DNA of 64,000 nt, taken from contig NC_015731.1 of NCBI RefSeq assembly GCF_000219585.1, forward strand, positions 3,162,001 to 3,226,000, given 5' to 3'. Below are positions 26,502 to 35,900 of the stretch, piece after piece; the first letter of the stretch is position 1, and each line of letters begins with the position of its first letter. The position numbers and the translations under genes were made by a program. Origin of the DNA: Nitrosomonas sp. Is79A3. Its GTDB lineage: Bacteria; Pseudomonadota; Gammaproteobacteria; Burkholderiales; Nitrosomonadaceae. Below the pieces are notes generated by a model. It searched no databases. It was not told where the DNA came from and was given only the letters and a program-made list of their open reading frames with translations.

Positions 26502-29500
26502 TCATGTTGCGGCTGACGTCGGTTCTCCTTCGCTGAAGCGGAACCGCTCGATGACACCACCGTCCTCTACGCTGTCCACGAACAGTTCGATCGCCTGCCG
26601 AGCCACAAACGCGTTCTCGAGTGCGTCGAGGATAAGACGGTAGTCGGGGCGTTCGGAGCTCGCCACGAAGTTTCGCTCCGAACCGTCCACTTGCATCCGC
26701 ACCGTACTGCGGTGCGCCCCACCCTCCCGGTGCGAGAGTTCGAGCACCGTACCGCGCACCCAGTCAGAGCCAGTGATGATCGCGTCAACGCGATGCGTCG
26801 CGAAGTCGCTGTGCGACGCGGTGATCTCGATGTCCCCGCGCGCAAAGCCGCTCAAGTCGAAGCGTGCGTCGCCGTTGCCATCGGTACGTGCCGTGAGAAC
26901 TCGCTCGCCCTGGCGGATGTGAACGAGGACATCCGCCGGCGGTTCCGGATGTGGGATCGGAATCGGTGGTTGAACCTCTTCGACATGCACCACGATCGGC
27001 CCGCGCTTGTAGACCTCGGACACCTTCACCGTGACGCGCCGAACTCGGCCGCTTCTATAGAGCTGCATCTCCGGATCGCCGAGGAGGTTGAGCGCAAAGA
27101 TCGCCCAGCGCTCATAGACCGGGTTGAATCCTGTGGTGCCAACCAGCCCCGTGCGGCTGTCGTTCAGCAGACCGATCTGGCGAACGGCCGTCAAACGGTG
27201 GAAGAAAGCGCGCTGGAAGTTGTCACCGACGCTGATCCAGGAAAAACGCGTGTTCCCCACATATGCAACCGCGCCGCCATTCGGGGCGCAGACCAGCGCT
27301 TCGCTGAAGGCATCGTTCGAGTCGACCTGATTCGTTAGGCATGAATCGGCATACCCGATGAAGGTCTGGTAGCCGTTGGTCAGCCCAGATGCCATGTAGA
27401 CCGATCCACCGCAGCAGCCGCCGTCGTAACCGTGCCCGGAGAGCGACACCACGTGGGGCCCCGCATTCAACGCCGCTTCCAGGCGGTTCGGTGTCAGATG
27501 CTGCACCGGCGCGGCCACCGCCTGGGCCGGCGTGAGGTCGAGCTCGTCCTCGTACAACCGGGAGACCCTGTCCCACCCAGGGAGTTCGGTGCGCAGTTGC
27601 TCGCGCAGCTGCTCCTGATCCGACATCGAGCTGTCCTGAACAGACGAGTCGATCAGGAAGTTTGGCGGCGATACCTCCACTACCGCGCCGTAGACAACAA
27701 TCCAGGGGCTCGGAAGCGGGAAGAAGATGATGCCAAAAGGCGGGAGTGGAATCGAAATGCCATTGGCACGCAAGTCGGCGACGCTGCGGGCGAAGTGCCA
27801 GCCGCGACCACCGTCGGTGACGGCTTCATCATACGGGATCACCCGGCGATCGCTGTCCGAGATCTCGGCGATCACGTCAAACGCAAAGCTGTTAGGCGCG
27901 GCGGCAAGCTTGATGATCGCGTGCTGGCTCCCCGCCGCATGGTGATACTGGTTGTCGGCGGGGGGGAAGGACGCCGTTGAGGCAATCCAGGTCGGGCCGC
28001 CCCAGTCGCTCGAGGCGAGAAGCAATCGCCGCGGCCAGTTTCCATCGAGCGAGAAGCCGGTCGCCGGAGAACGGAAGCTCTCATAGGCGATGACCTTAGC
28101 GACAAAGGTGTCCGCTTGCACCGCGCTGTCCACCGGCGCACGACCGACGCTGATGTCGGTGTTGAGTACCACCCCATCCATGTCGCCGCTGCTGTTGTAC
28201 TGGCCGTACAGGCCGTTGTTCAGCGCATCCCAATCGTGTTCCGGGAAGTAGACATACGGGAGCGTGAACGTCATGCCGAATGGACCGCTCAGCGTTAGGT
28301 ACGCGATCACGTAGCTGGAGAGACTGGCGTAGTACAAGTCGGTCGGCAGTGTATTCCATTGGTACAGCCACTGCAGCGACGCATTGACCATGGAAGCCGG
28401 CCCGTTGACCCTGACGAAGTTCGTCGGCATCGTCGTGCGCGTCGCGTAGCTGTTCGTGGTCGTGAAGTACCACCCGGGACTGGTCGCACTCGACGCACCC
28501 GTGCCGTCGTACGGGATCAGAGCTCCGCTCGCCGGATTCACGAGGACGTTCATGGAGCTACTGCCACTCCACCACGTACCAGGATTGACTACATGCATCT
28601 TGAGAAAGCTGCCGGTCCAAAAGGATGTGTTGTCCGCCGGAGGATCGACAGCTCCAACGCCGATGCCACCTTCGATCGCTCCCGCGACGCGGCGGATCGG
28701 CACCACCCCGACGTCGCCGCCGAGGAGCAGCCAGGAGACGCCCCAGCGCGGCACGACGTCCTGCAGGAAGCGGCGAATGACCTCCTGCAAGTCACGCGCG
28801 CCGCTTCGATAGCTCCCGTACCGTCCACCGACGATGTCGGTGATCGTGACCACGCGCGTCGTGATGCCGCGGCTCCGCTTCCAGCTCGCGAGCTTATTGA
28901 AGGCAGCGACCATGCCGGGGATCGCGGCGCCGCGCGTGATCGTCGCTTCATTCCAGGCGCAGTCGTCGGTGATAATCAGGTACTCGGAGCTCAACTCGAG
29001 CGTCGGCCAGCGCTTCGAGATGTCAATCACCAGATCCGGGTTGACGACCTCAACGCGGGCAATGTCGTACACGCGCTTGGCGTGCGTCGATGACGTGATG
29101 ACGGGCTCGGGGAGCGGCGCGATACGATTCGGGTCGATCTCGTAGCCCAGGCGCTGCTCCAGCTCTTTCTGCGCCGCCCGCTTGTCGGCGAGCGGCACCG
29201 TGTCACTGGTGGTGAGCACCAGGTCGAAGCGCGTGCAGAGCTCGAGCAGGCCCTCGGAGTTGAAGCGCAGTGGATTGAGCTCAATCAGCGCGAGGTGCGC
29301 CAGGCCAGCCTGCTCGATGCCTAACGCCCGCGCCAGCGGCCGCGGTGAACGAATCTCCTCCTCGTAGAGCCGTGCGTCGGGAGGGACGACCGGCGGCGCC
29401 GGGAATGGCTCCGGGAATTCCGAGGGCTCGTTCGGCCGCACCCGCCGGCACGATGGCTCGCAGTCGGGGCGCTTCTCCTCCTGGTACTTTGTGCTCGCTC

Positions 29501-29804
29501 GCTTGTCGACGCCCGGCTGAAGCGGTTGCACCGGCGCGACGAATGTCGGCTCCTGCGTGACGAGGACGCACTGGGTGTTCTCGATCGCGAGGCTTGTGGG
29601 CCATTCCATCTGCGGCACCGCCACCTTGATGACGCGTCGCGGAAGGGCTGGCGCACCGACCGCCCCACTGGTTTGAGTGCCTGCAAGCTCGGCGACAAAG
29701 CCGAACGGTGTGCGGTGAAGCGTTAGGTCGTGAGCGTCGAAAGAAATGGTAACGCGAACGGTCCCGCGCTCCGTGTTAGGTTCATGATGGCATTCGCAGT
29801 GCAT
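26502..29804 (-). CDS. Gingipain-like cysteine peptidase (family C25), GC-rich
   Basis: About 1100 aa. The start at 29804 follows AGGAGAAGGAG; the longer open frame upstream is unlikely. Order: a propeptide-like part (GAPALPRRVIKVAVPQ), a Pro-rich linker, then the C25 catalytic region from about residue 270 (SSEYLIITDDCAWNEATI, VVTITDIVGGRYGSYRSG, LLLGGDVGVVPIR, DISVGRAPVDSAVQADTFV). The catalytic pair is expected in HVVSLSGHGYDGGCCGG (His) and IGYADSCLTNQVDSND (Cys). The C-terminus carries an Ig-like or carboxypeptidase-regulatory-like domain. No signal peptide is seen, odd for this family. GC content is much above its neighbours and it lies between an IS3 copy and an IS91 remnant, so it was probably acquired. 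Confidence 0.82.
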   Translation of the reverse strand: MHCECHHEPNTERGTVRVTISFDAHDLTLHRTPFGFVAELAGTQTSGAVGAPALPRRVIKVAVPQMEWPTSLAIENTQCVLVTQEPTFVAPVQPLQPGVDKRASTKYQEEKRPDCEPSCRRVRPNEPSEFPEPFPAPPVVPPDARLYEEEIRSPRPLARALGIEQAGLAHLALIELNPLRFNSEGLLELCTRFDLVLTTSDTVPLADKRAAQKELEQRLGYEIDPNRIAPLPEPVITSSTHAKRVYDIARVEVVNPDLVIDISKRWPTLELSSEYLIITDDCAWNEATITRGAAIPGMVAAFNKLASWKRSRGITTRVVTITDIVGGRYGSYRSGARDLQEVIRRFLQDVVPRWGVSWLLLGGDVGVVPIRRVAGAIEGGIGVGAVDPPADNTSFWTGSFLKMHVVNPGTWWSGSSSMNVLVNPASGALIPYDGTGASSATSPGWYFTTTNSYATRTTMPTNFVRVNGPASMVNASLQWLYQWNTLPTDLYYASLSSYVIAYLTLSGPFGMTFTLPYVYFPEHDWDALNNGLYGQYNSSGDMDGVVLNTDISVGRAPVDSAVQADTFVAKVIAYESFRSPATGFSLDGNWPRRLLLASSDWGGPTWIASTASFPPADNQYHHAAGSQHAIIKLAAAPNSFAFDVIAEISDSDRRVIPYDEAVTDGGRGWHFARSVADLRANGISIPLPPFGIIFFPLPSPWIVVYGAVVEVSPPNFLIDSSVQDSSMSDQEQLREQLRTELPGWDRVSRLYEDELDLTPAQAVAAPVQHLTPNRLEAALNAGPHVVSLSGHGYDGGCCGGSVYMASGLTNGYQTFIGYADSCLTNQVDSNDAFSEALVCAPNGGAVAYVGNTRFSWISVGDNFQRAFFHRLTAVRQIGLLNDSRTGLVGTTGFNPVYERWAIFALNLLGDPEMQLYRSGRVRRVTVKVSEVYKRGPIVVHVEEVQPPIPIPHPEPPADVLVHIRQGERVLTARTDGNGDARFDLSGFARGDIEITASHSDFATHRVDAIITGSDWVRGTVLELSHREGGAHRSTVRMQVDGSERNFVASSERPDYRLILDALENAFVARQAIELFVDSVEDGGVIERFRFSEGEPTSAAT

Positions 29805-29823
29805 GACTCCTTCTCCTGTGTGG

Positions 29824-29850
29824 GTATAGGAAAAATAAACCACCTTTTCC
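29824..29850 (-). promoter_or_regulatory. 27-nt leader motif shared with the lipoprotein at 38591
   Basis: Read on the minus strand: GGAAAAG, four variable bases, then TTTATTTTTCCTATAC, 19 bases before the C25 start codon. 23 of 27 positions equal 38472-38498. GGAAAA and TTTTCC can pair, giving a small hairpin. Role (promoter, operator or leader) unknown. Confidence 0.5.
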
Positions 29851-30042
29851 ATAACTTTTGAATGTACTGAAAGCTGGCTCAATTGTCAAACACGGTGATA
29901 ATCGATTGAAAAATTACTGTATTCCGATTCAGTTGTCACAAAAAGTCAAAGATTTTGCCGCGTTTTGGCGCTTCAGGCGAAAGACGCCCAGGGGTAAAGG
30001 TCAGCCCAGTGATGAAGAGGATTGAAAGGAGCGAGCACGGGA

Positions 30043-30225
30043 TCAGGTTGGCTCGAAAGGATCAAAGATTTGTGCAGGTGCTCTAGGCGGCACCCTGGCA
30101 GGCAAACCAAGATGGTCAAGAATTTTAGTGATTGCGGCTTTCTCCAGAATGCCGGCGATAATTTTCATATTCCCGCCACAATGCGGGCAGCGCTCAATAT
30201 CGATCTCGAACACCCGTTTTAGCAA
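30043..30225 (-). pseudogene. IS91-family transposase remnant, C-terminal end
   Basis: About 60 residues: LLKRVFEIDIERCPHCGGNM, then ITKILDHLGLPARVPPRAP. This is the zinc-ribbon-like C-terminal end found on IS91-type (Y2 rolling-circle) transposases. The rest of the gene is missing; the frame is broken just upstream at about 30238. It borders the GC-rich C25 peptidase gene on its 5' side. Confidence 0.6.
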
Positions 30226-30231
30226 ACGCGT

Positions 30232-30369
30232 TCAAACTTGCAACCGCACATCCAAAGCGGCCCGACTATCGATAGCAACTTCATGAATCGCATCGACAAA
30301 TAAATCCCCGACAGTCCCCAATCCGAGCCCTTCCATACGCTTCGACATTTTCGCCATTCCTTGCGGCAT
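30232..30369 (-). CDS. Small ORF of 45 codons, unknown
   Basis: Starts MPQGMAKMSKRMEGLGLG and continues TVGDLFVDAIHEVAID; an AGAAGAGAT precedes the ATG. Not recognised. It could be a real small gene or the remains of a longer one cut by the IS91 remnant next to it. Confidence 0.35.
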   Translation of the reverse strand: MPQGMAKMSKRMEGLGLGTVGDLFVDAIHEVAIDSRAALDVRLQV

Positions 30370-30501
30370 ATCTCTTCTATTTCATGCATTTGCTGTAATT
30401 ACAGTCTTGAATTGAGGCATTTTTTGGCCACGAGCTGAAAGAGGAATTCACCTAATCAACTCGATTCCGGAGGCAATAAATGCCAGCATCCGGAAAACGG
30501 T

Positions 30502-31083
30502 TCAAACCTGAGCAGTAAACCTTTTAATATTTATTACTACTTCTTCAACATCTCTAGCCCAAATTGTTTCTGTTGCAGGCCAGATAACGCACGCCATCGG
30601 GCACCACGTTGCTGCGATTCTTTTAGCATTCTCGACTAGCTCATCCTTTGTTATGCTGTTTGGATAAATCAAAACACGGTCGTATGCTGCAATATGAGGA
30701 TATTCCGCACCAAAATATGAACGCCAACCCGGTGGCGCAATTGTTATGATTTCCGACTCAGAGAGATAAATGCGTGATTTGGTGCCTCTACCCATAACCA
30801 CCTTCATTGCTTGCGCCAGAATCTCTTCTATTGTTGCATCTTCCGGGATACTCACATAACCACCAGCAAGACCAGTAACCCAGAACCAGAGTCGTGGGTA
30901 ATTAACTTTGCTTTTTTCATTACTTACTTCTTTGTTGCTGATAGCATTTATGAGCATTGCGGTTTTTGGCGATCTCCGAATGATGTAACTATGCTCAAGC
31001 CAACGCTTAATAAAGAGCTTATTCTTTTCGATTTCGTTAATGCTTCTGGCTTTGAGGTTAATACTTACAATTTTTCCATTCAT
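30502..31083 (-). CDS. Hypothetical protein translationally coupled to metK
   Basis: About 193 aa when started at 31083 ([14 protein letters not shown]), preceded by AAGGGG. Its ATG overlaps the metK stop as ATGA, so the two are likely translated together and the gene falls under the same SAM-II control. Not recognised. Visible are a basic N-terminal part ([19 protein letters not shown]), a segment [18 protein letters not shown] and a hydrophobic [20 protein letters not shown]. No signal peptide. The coupling suggests a link to S-adenosylmethionine use, perhaps SAM-dependent metabolism, but there is no direct evidence. Confidence 0.7.
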   Translation of the reverse strand: MNGKIVSINLKARSINEIEKNKLFIKRWLEHSYIIRRSPKTAMLINAISNKEVSNEKSKVNYPRLWFWVTGLAGGYVSIPEDATIEEILAQAMKVVMGRGTKSRIYLSESEIITIAPPGWRSYFGAEYPHIAAYDRVLIYPNSITKDELVENAKRIAATWCPMACVIWPATETIWARDVEEVVINIKRFTAQV

Positions 31084-32273
31084 ACTAACCCCTTCATTCC
31101 AATCTCTTCCCAAGGCAACTCGACATCCGTTCGTCCGAAGTGCCCGTATACCGATGTTTGCGCATAGATGGGGCGTTCCAGATCGAATGTTGTGATGATG
31201 CCTCTCGGTGTCAGTTTGAAGTGATGACGCACCAATGATTCAAGATCTTCGTCAGATCGTTTTCCGGTACCATAGGTATCCACCATCACCGATACGGGTT
31301 CTACAACCCCTATGGCGTAAGCCATTTGCACCAGGCATCTTTCAGCCAATCCTGCTGCCACGATGTTCTTGGCAATGTATCTCGCCATATAGGCGGCTGA
31401 ACGATCTACTTTACTGGGGTCTTTACCTGAGAACGCGCCACCACCATGCGGGCAACTGCCGCCATAGGTGTCCACGATGATCTTGCGTCCTGTCAATCCT
31501 GTATCACCATTTGGGCCACCCACTTCAAAGCGGCCTGTCGGATTGATCAGCGCCTCGAAGTGATCGCCGCGCAGTTCAATCGGGATCACTGCTTCAACAA
31601 TCTCCCGACGCACCGTCTTCCGTAGCTCTTCGGTACTGATGTCAGGCGAATGCTGGGTGGATAAAACCACCTTCTCCACTGCAACGGGTTTTCCATCGAC
31701 ATATCGAACGCTGACCTGACTTTTGGCATCGGGCCGCAGCCAGGGCAGTGCACTCGATTTACGCATTGCCGATTGCTTACGTACAAGCTTATGAGCCAAG
31801 CTAAGGGCAAGCGGCATGAATTCCGGCGTCTCGTCGCAGGCATAACCGAACATGAGCCCCTGATCGCCCGCACCAATTTCGCCGTCAACCTGATCAACAC
31901 CCTGGCTGATGTGAATAGACTGGCGATTAAAGGCAATCCTTACTTCACACTGATCAGGATCAATGCCATCTTCCTTGCTGGTATAACCAATGTCGCGGAT
32001 TGTCTGGCGTACTATCTTTTCTGCGTTGTCACGAGCCGTTTCAAATACTGCCGGATCGGCTGTTTTGAACTCTCCGGCAACCAGCACGAACTGATCAGCC
32101 AGTACTGTTTCGCATGCGACCCTTGCTTTGGGTTCAAGCGTCAGAAAAGTATCCAGGATGCGATCAGAGATCTGATCGGCCATTTTGTCGGGATGACCCT
32201 CTGAAACAGATTCCGAGGTGAACAGGCAATTCTTACCCGATGGTAAAGAATTAGATTGGTATACAGTTTTCAT
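31080..32273 (-). CDS. metK: S-adenosylmethionine synthetase
   Basis: Makes S-adenosylmethionine from methionine and ATP. About 397 aa. Motifs: [20 protein letters not shown] (ATP/methionine loop), [16 protein letters not shown] and [19 protein letters not shown]. The start at 32273 follows GGAAGGAG at 32280-32287; the longer open frame upstream runs through the riboswitch and is not used. Expression is controlled by two SAM-II riboswitches with a terminator and a Shine-Dalgarno trap, so high SAM should shut it off. The gene is followed by a coupled unknown gene. Confidence 0.97.
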   Translation of the reverse strand: MKTVYQSNSLPSGKNCLFTSESVSEGHPDKMADQISDRILDTFLTLEPKARVACETVLADQFVLVAGEFKTADPAVFETARDNAEKIVRQTIRDIGYTSKEDGIDPDQCEVRIAFNRQSIHISQGVDQVDGEIGAGDQGLMFGYACDETPEFMPLALSLAHKLVRKQSAMRKSSALPWLRPDAKSQVSVRYVDGKPVAVEKVVLSTQHSPDISTEELRKTVRREIVEAVIPIELRGDHFEALINPTGRFEVGGPNGDTGLTGRKIIVDTYGGSCPHGGGAFSGKDPSKVDRSAAYMARYIAKNIVAAGLAERCLVQMAYAIGVVEPVSVMVDTYGTGKRSDEDLESLVRHHFKLTPRGIITTFDLERPIYAQTSVYGHFGRTDVELPWEEIGMKGLV

Positions 32274-32279
32274 AAATAA

Positions 32280-32331
32280 CTCCTTCCCCCATTTATCCCT
32301 GCGTTCGCCGGTTCCTAGGGGAGGAGGAGTT
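32280..32331 (-). promoter_or_regulatory. metK ribosome binding site and its anti-Shine-Dalgarno element
   Basis: On the minus strand AACTCCTCCTCCCC (about 32317-32331) is complementary, with one bulge, to GGGGGAAGGAGTT before the metK start. The trap lies just after the second SAM-II aptamer, so ligand binding could decide whether the ribosome binding site is free. Confidence 0.65.
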
Positions 32332-32339
32332 TGGCGACG

Positions 32340-32388
32340 TTTAGCTGAATTTATGAGTCGCCCGCAATTATCGGTAAATCGGCGACTT
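32340..32388 (-). promoter_or_regulatory. SAM-II riboswitch aptamer 2 (start-proximal)
   Basis: On the minus strand: AGTCGCCGATTT, then ATTGCGGGCGACT, then CATAAAT and CAGCTAAA. This fits the SAM-II pseudoknot: P1 stem GTCGCC/GGCGAC, the GATTT loop and the conserved GCTAAA that pairs back. It is nearest to metK and followed by the anti-Shine-Dalgarno element. Confidence 0.85.
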
Positions 32389-32395
32389 GAAAAGC

Positions 32396-32432
32396 AAAAA
32401 CCCGTTTCTGGCTTTAAGCTAGAGAACGGGTT
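32396..32432 (-). terminator. Intrinsic terminator between the two SAM-II aptamers
   Basis: On the minus strand AACCCGTT…GAAACGGGTT followed by TTTT. It directly follows aptamer 1 and precedes aptamer 2, as expected for a transcription-attenuating riboswitch. Confidence 0.85.
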
Positions 32433-32441
32433 CAAAGTTCT

Positions 32442-32492
32442 CCGGTTTAGCTGTATTTATAATGCGCCCGCAATCGAAACAAATCGGCGCTT
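32442..32492 (-). promoter_or_regulatory. SAM-II riboswitch aptamer 1 (promoter-proximal)
   Basis: On the minus strand: AAGCGCCGATTTG, ATTGCGGGCGC, then TATAAAT and CAGCTAAACCGG. This matches the SAM-II pattern (P1 GCGCC/GGCGC, GATTT, ATTGC, GATAAAT-like, GCTAAA) closely. The terminator comes next. Confidence 0.9.
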
Positions 32493-32890
32493 TTGAATAT
32501 ATTCTCTTGTCAGATTATTTTTGCAAGTGATAATTTTCTTGCTGTGATGGAAGTAGTAACGGTTCATAGCAAAGTGACTGTATTGTAAAAGGTTGGATTT
32601 AACCTGACATATTCAGGAATAGAATTGAATAAGCGCTGACAATTTTGGCATTTTTGAAAGACCGCGTCCGGCCAAAAGCTGTCATTACATCCACTCATCA
32701 GAAATGACTTATTCTCAGCCAAATGGCCATTCAATCAAAACATTCAGAAAGTCCGCTTCTGCCCCCCCCCAATCAGCAGTTCAAAAGGTTTTTTAATGAA
32801 AACTGTATGGTATGTAATGCTTGTGACTAACATTATTTGATGCTATTTAAATCTTAAGCAATCAGGCTATTTTATCCAACTTATGCTGAT
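32493..32890. other. Intergenic, divergent promoters; C9 tract
   Basis: About 400 bases between the riboswitch and the HTH-nuclease gene. It should hold the metK promoter on the minus strand. A run of nine C at 32762-32770 is seen. No gene is supported. Confidence 0.5.
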
Positions 32891-32900
32891 GGGATGTAGT

Positions 32901-32932
32901 ACACATATAATGTGTGTGCAATGCAATACACA
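32901..32932 (+). promoter_or_regulatory. Palindromic operator overlapping a -10 box
   Basis: ACACATATAATGTGT (32901-32915) is a perfect palindrome and contains TATAAT at 32906-32911. A second, overlapping inverted pair TGTGT…ACACA spans 32913-32932. Placed 19-50 bases before the start of a gene that begins with a helix-turn-helix, it is likely an autoregulatory operator. Confidence 0.6.
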
Positions 32933-32950
32933 TATTTTGAGTACGAAATT

Positions 32951-35900
32951 ATGACCACAGAAAAACCATTTTTATACACGGCATTTGGCGATTTAGTTAT
33001 GCAATTGCGACTAAAGGCTGGATTTGCCCAACAATCCGATCTTGCTAGTTTAGTGAAATCATGTCAGCAGACCGTCAGTCGCTGGGAATCAAGGCTTTCC
33101 CGTCCGCGAGTTAATCAGATGCCTTTGCTTGCTAGTGTTTTGAAAGTTGATCTTGCGGAGCTTCTTGTTGCAGCTGGATACACGGCACCTACACCAGTAG
33201 CAACTTTCGATAAACCGTTCCCAATTGATGCACTCAATCCTGATAGTTTTGAACGCTTTTGCTTCTATTTCTTGCAGGAAATGTATCCGACCGCCAAAGT
33301 GCATCGTGTTGGGGGGCAAGGGCACACTCAAGATGGTCTTGATATAGACGTGATCTTTCCTGACAAAATCTACTATACCTTTCAATGTAAACGTGTTGAC
33401 AATTTTGGCCCCGAAAAAGTACATGTCGCAGTTGCCAAACATACCCGTGAGGCAACGAAGAAATTCTTGCTTCTCACTCGCCCTGCCGCAAGCCCTCAGG
33501 CTAGGCAAGCAATACGTGATTATGAAGATTGGGATATTTGGGATAGGGAAGACGTATCAAGAACCATACGGCAATACCTATCAAAAGATCAGCAGCTACG
33601 TCTTGTTGATACCTTTTTTCATGGTCAACGACTCGCATTACTTGGAGAGACAGAAGCAGGCCCGTGGCAGACCACCTTGCGATTTTTTGAGGCATTCACA
33701 GGAGAACAGAAAGTCTTTAGCCATCAATGGCGGCTTGTAGGGAGGGAGAAGGAAACAGAGGATATCGTTAACAGCTTGTCAAACCCTACTATTCGAGCCA
33801 CCTTTCTCATCGGCTCAGGGGGGGGGCGGGAAATCGCGTGTACTAAAGCAGGCAGTGGAGAATTTCGAACAAACGAACAGGACGGTTCTAATCCGCTTCC
33901 TTTCGCCCACGGAAGATGCGACCAACAAAAGTTTGGAAGACTTGGGGCGAGGTGCGAAGCTATTAATCGTCGATGACGCGCATAATCGCGACGATCTGCA
34001 GCTCCTATTTCAGCACGCATCCATTCCGGCAAACAAGACAACGCTTCTGCTATCGTTTCGCCCATACGGTCTCGACTATATCAAAGGCCAAGCAAGCAAC
34101 TTTGCTTTGACTGGCGGAAGCATCACGGAGATCAAACTTATTCCACTGAATTTAGATCAAGCCACGCAGCTTGCTACCCAAGTACTTGAAAAATTTGCTG
34201 TCCCCACCAGAGCTGCAAAGGATATTGCTCGGCTTACGCTCGACTGCCCACTCTTTACCGTTATAGGAGCACAGGTTGTCGCCAAAGGAAATATTCCTCT
34301 CGAACTCGCAAAAAACGAAGGTATTTTTCGCGATACGCTCTTTGGAAAATTCCGTGACATCATCGCTGGCCATGTCGGCAACAAAAGCGATGCAGAATCA
34401 ATCAAGAAGCTGCTCAATGTTCTTGCACTTATTCAGCCTTTTCATCCTGAAGATAGCGCAGTCGCGCAAACAGTCGAGCAAGTTGAAGGACTTAGTTTGC
34501 CAGAAACCAACAGGCTCATTCGCCTATTGACTGAAGCGGGGGTATTGTTCAAGCGTGGCGGAAAATATCGGCTCTCACCTGACTTGCTGGCTGATTACAT
34601 CATCGAAAAGGCCTGTATAGGGATAAACGGAAGGTCAACTGGATATGCGGAGCAGGTTTTTGATGCGGTCAGCTATGCATATATTGAGCATGTTCTCGTT
34701 AATCTTGGAAAGCTCGATTGGCGTCGCGCGAATGGCGATCCAAGCAATAGCAGCTTACTGGACGGCGTCTGGCAGAAATTAAAGCCTTCATGCGATTACT
34801 CAGACCCGCACATCAGTGCTGTCACAGCCGTCGCCTACTATCAGCCGGGACGTACACTTGAATTTGCCGAGCATCTTGTCCGCGAAGGTGCATATCTCCG
34901 CGATCTACCCACTCTCATCAAGCATGCAGCATACAATTTAGAGCACCTTCCGCGTGCTTGTGAATGCTTGTGGGATCTGGGAAAAAGCGATGATCGTGCG
35001 CTCCACCAGCATCCTGGTCATGCGATTCGCATCCTCTCCGAGTTATGTGCGGTAGAACCCAACAAACCCATCGAATATAACGAGGTAGTTGTTGAATTCG
35101 GGCTTTCACTGCTTGATCAGGAAGCCTCTTGGAAATATGCATACAACCCGTTCGACGTGCTTAACGGGATTATGAAAACAGAAGGACATACAACCACATC
35201 GAATCGTAATAGTTTCTCGTATGAACCGTTTCTAGTTCTATCTAGTGCTGTAACGACCCTTCGTCAAAAGGTCATTGATATCACCATAAATCTGCTCACG
35301 CATACAGACACAAAAATTGCCGTGCTAGCAGCCAAGTTCCTTCATGAGTGCCTGCGATACCCTACGGGGTTGTTTAATATGCAGATATCTACAGAATCCC
35401 ATGATGTTTGGACGGTAGAGTTTGTTAGTACTTTGAAAAAGATTGAAGTGGCAGCGCAAGCCAATGAACTTGACCCGCTCGTTTTCATTGAACTCATTCG
35501 TTCAGTGTCGTGGCATGCTCACTATGCAAAGGAGGAGACGACACCACTTGCAAAGCGGCTAGTAGACTCACTTCCCCAATCGCTTGAGTTTCGTACAACC
35601 CTCGCATTTATTGATGGATACGGGCAGCTTCTTGAGCGCTTGGACTATGAACAGCACAAGCAGGAGCGGAGCCAGCATTTAGTAACACTTACAAGCAATC
35701 TCCTTTCCGCATATCCAAACGGGGAGAAACTCCGCACTTTCTTGGAAATTATGCTAGCCAACATTGATCAAAACTATGCCGGTGGAAATGCATCACCTCA
35801 TGTTCTGTATGAGATGCTCATCCAATCTTCAAATGCCCTTGCTCAAGCAACGGCAGAAAATGCTCTCCAAGATGCCAGTTCAAGGACAAAACAGTTTGCG

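Noticed and set aside
26691..29726. Many long open frames on both strands inside the C25 peptidase gene
   Set aside because: They are shadows caused by high GC content; none has a family motif or ribosome binding site, while the minus-strand peptidase has both.
32762..32770. C9 tract as a phase-variable promoter element
   Set aside because: It lies about 130 bases upstream of the likely -10 box, outside any visible promoter spacing; only noted as a gap feature.
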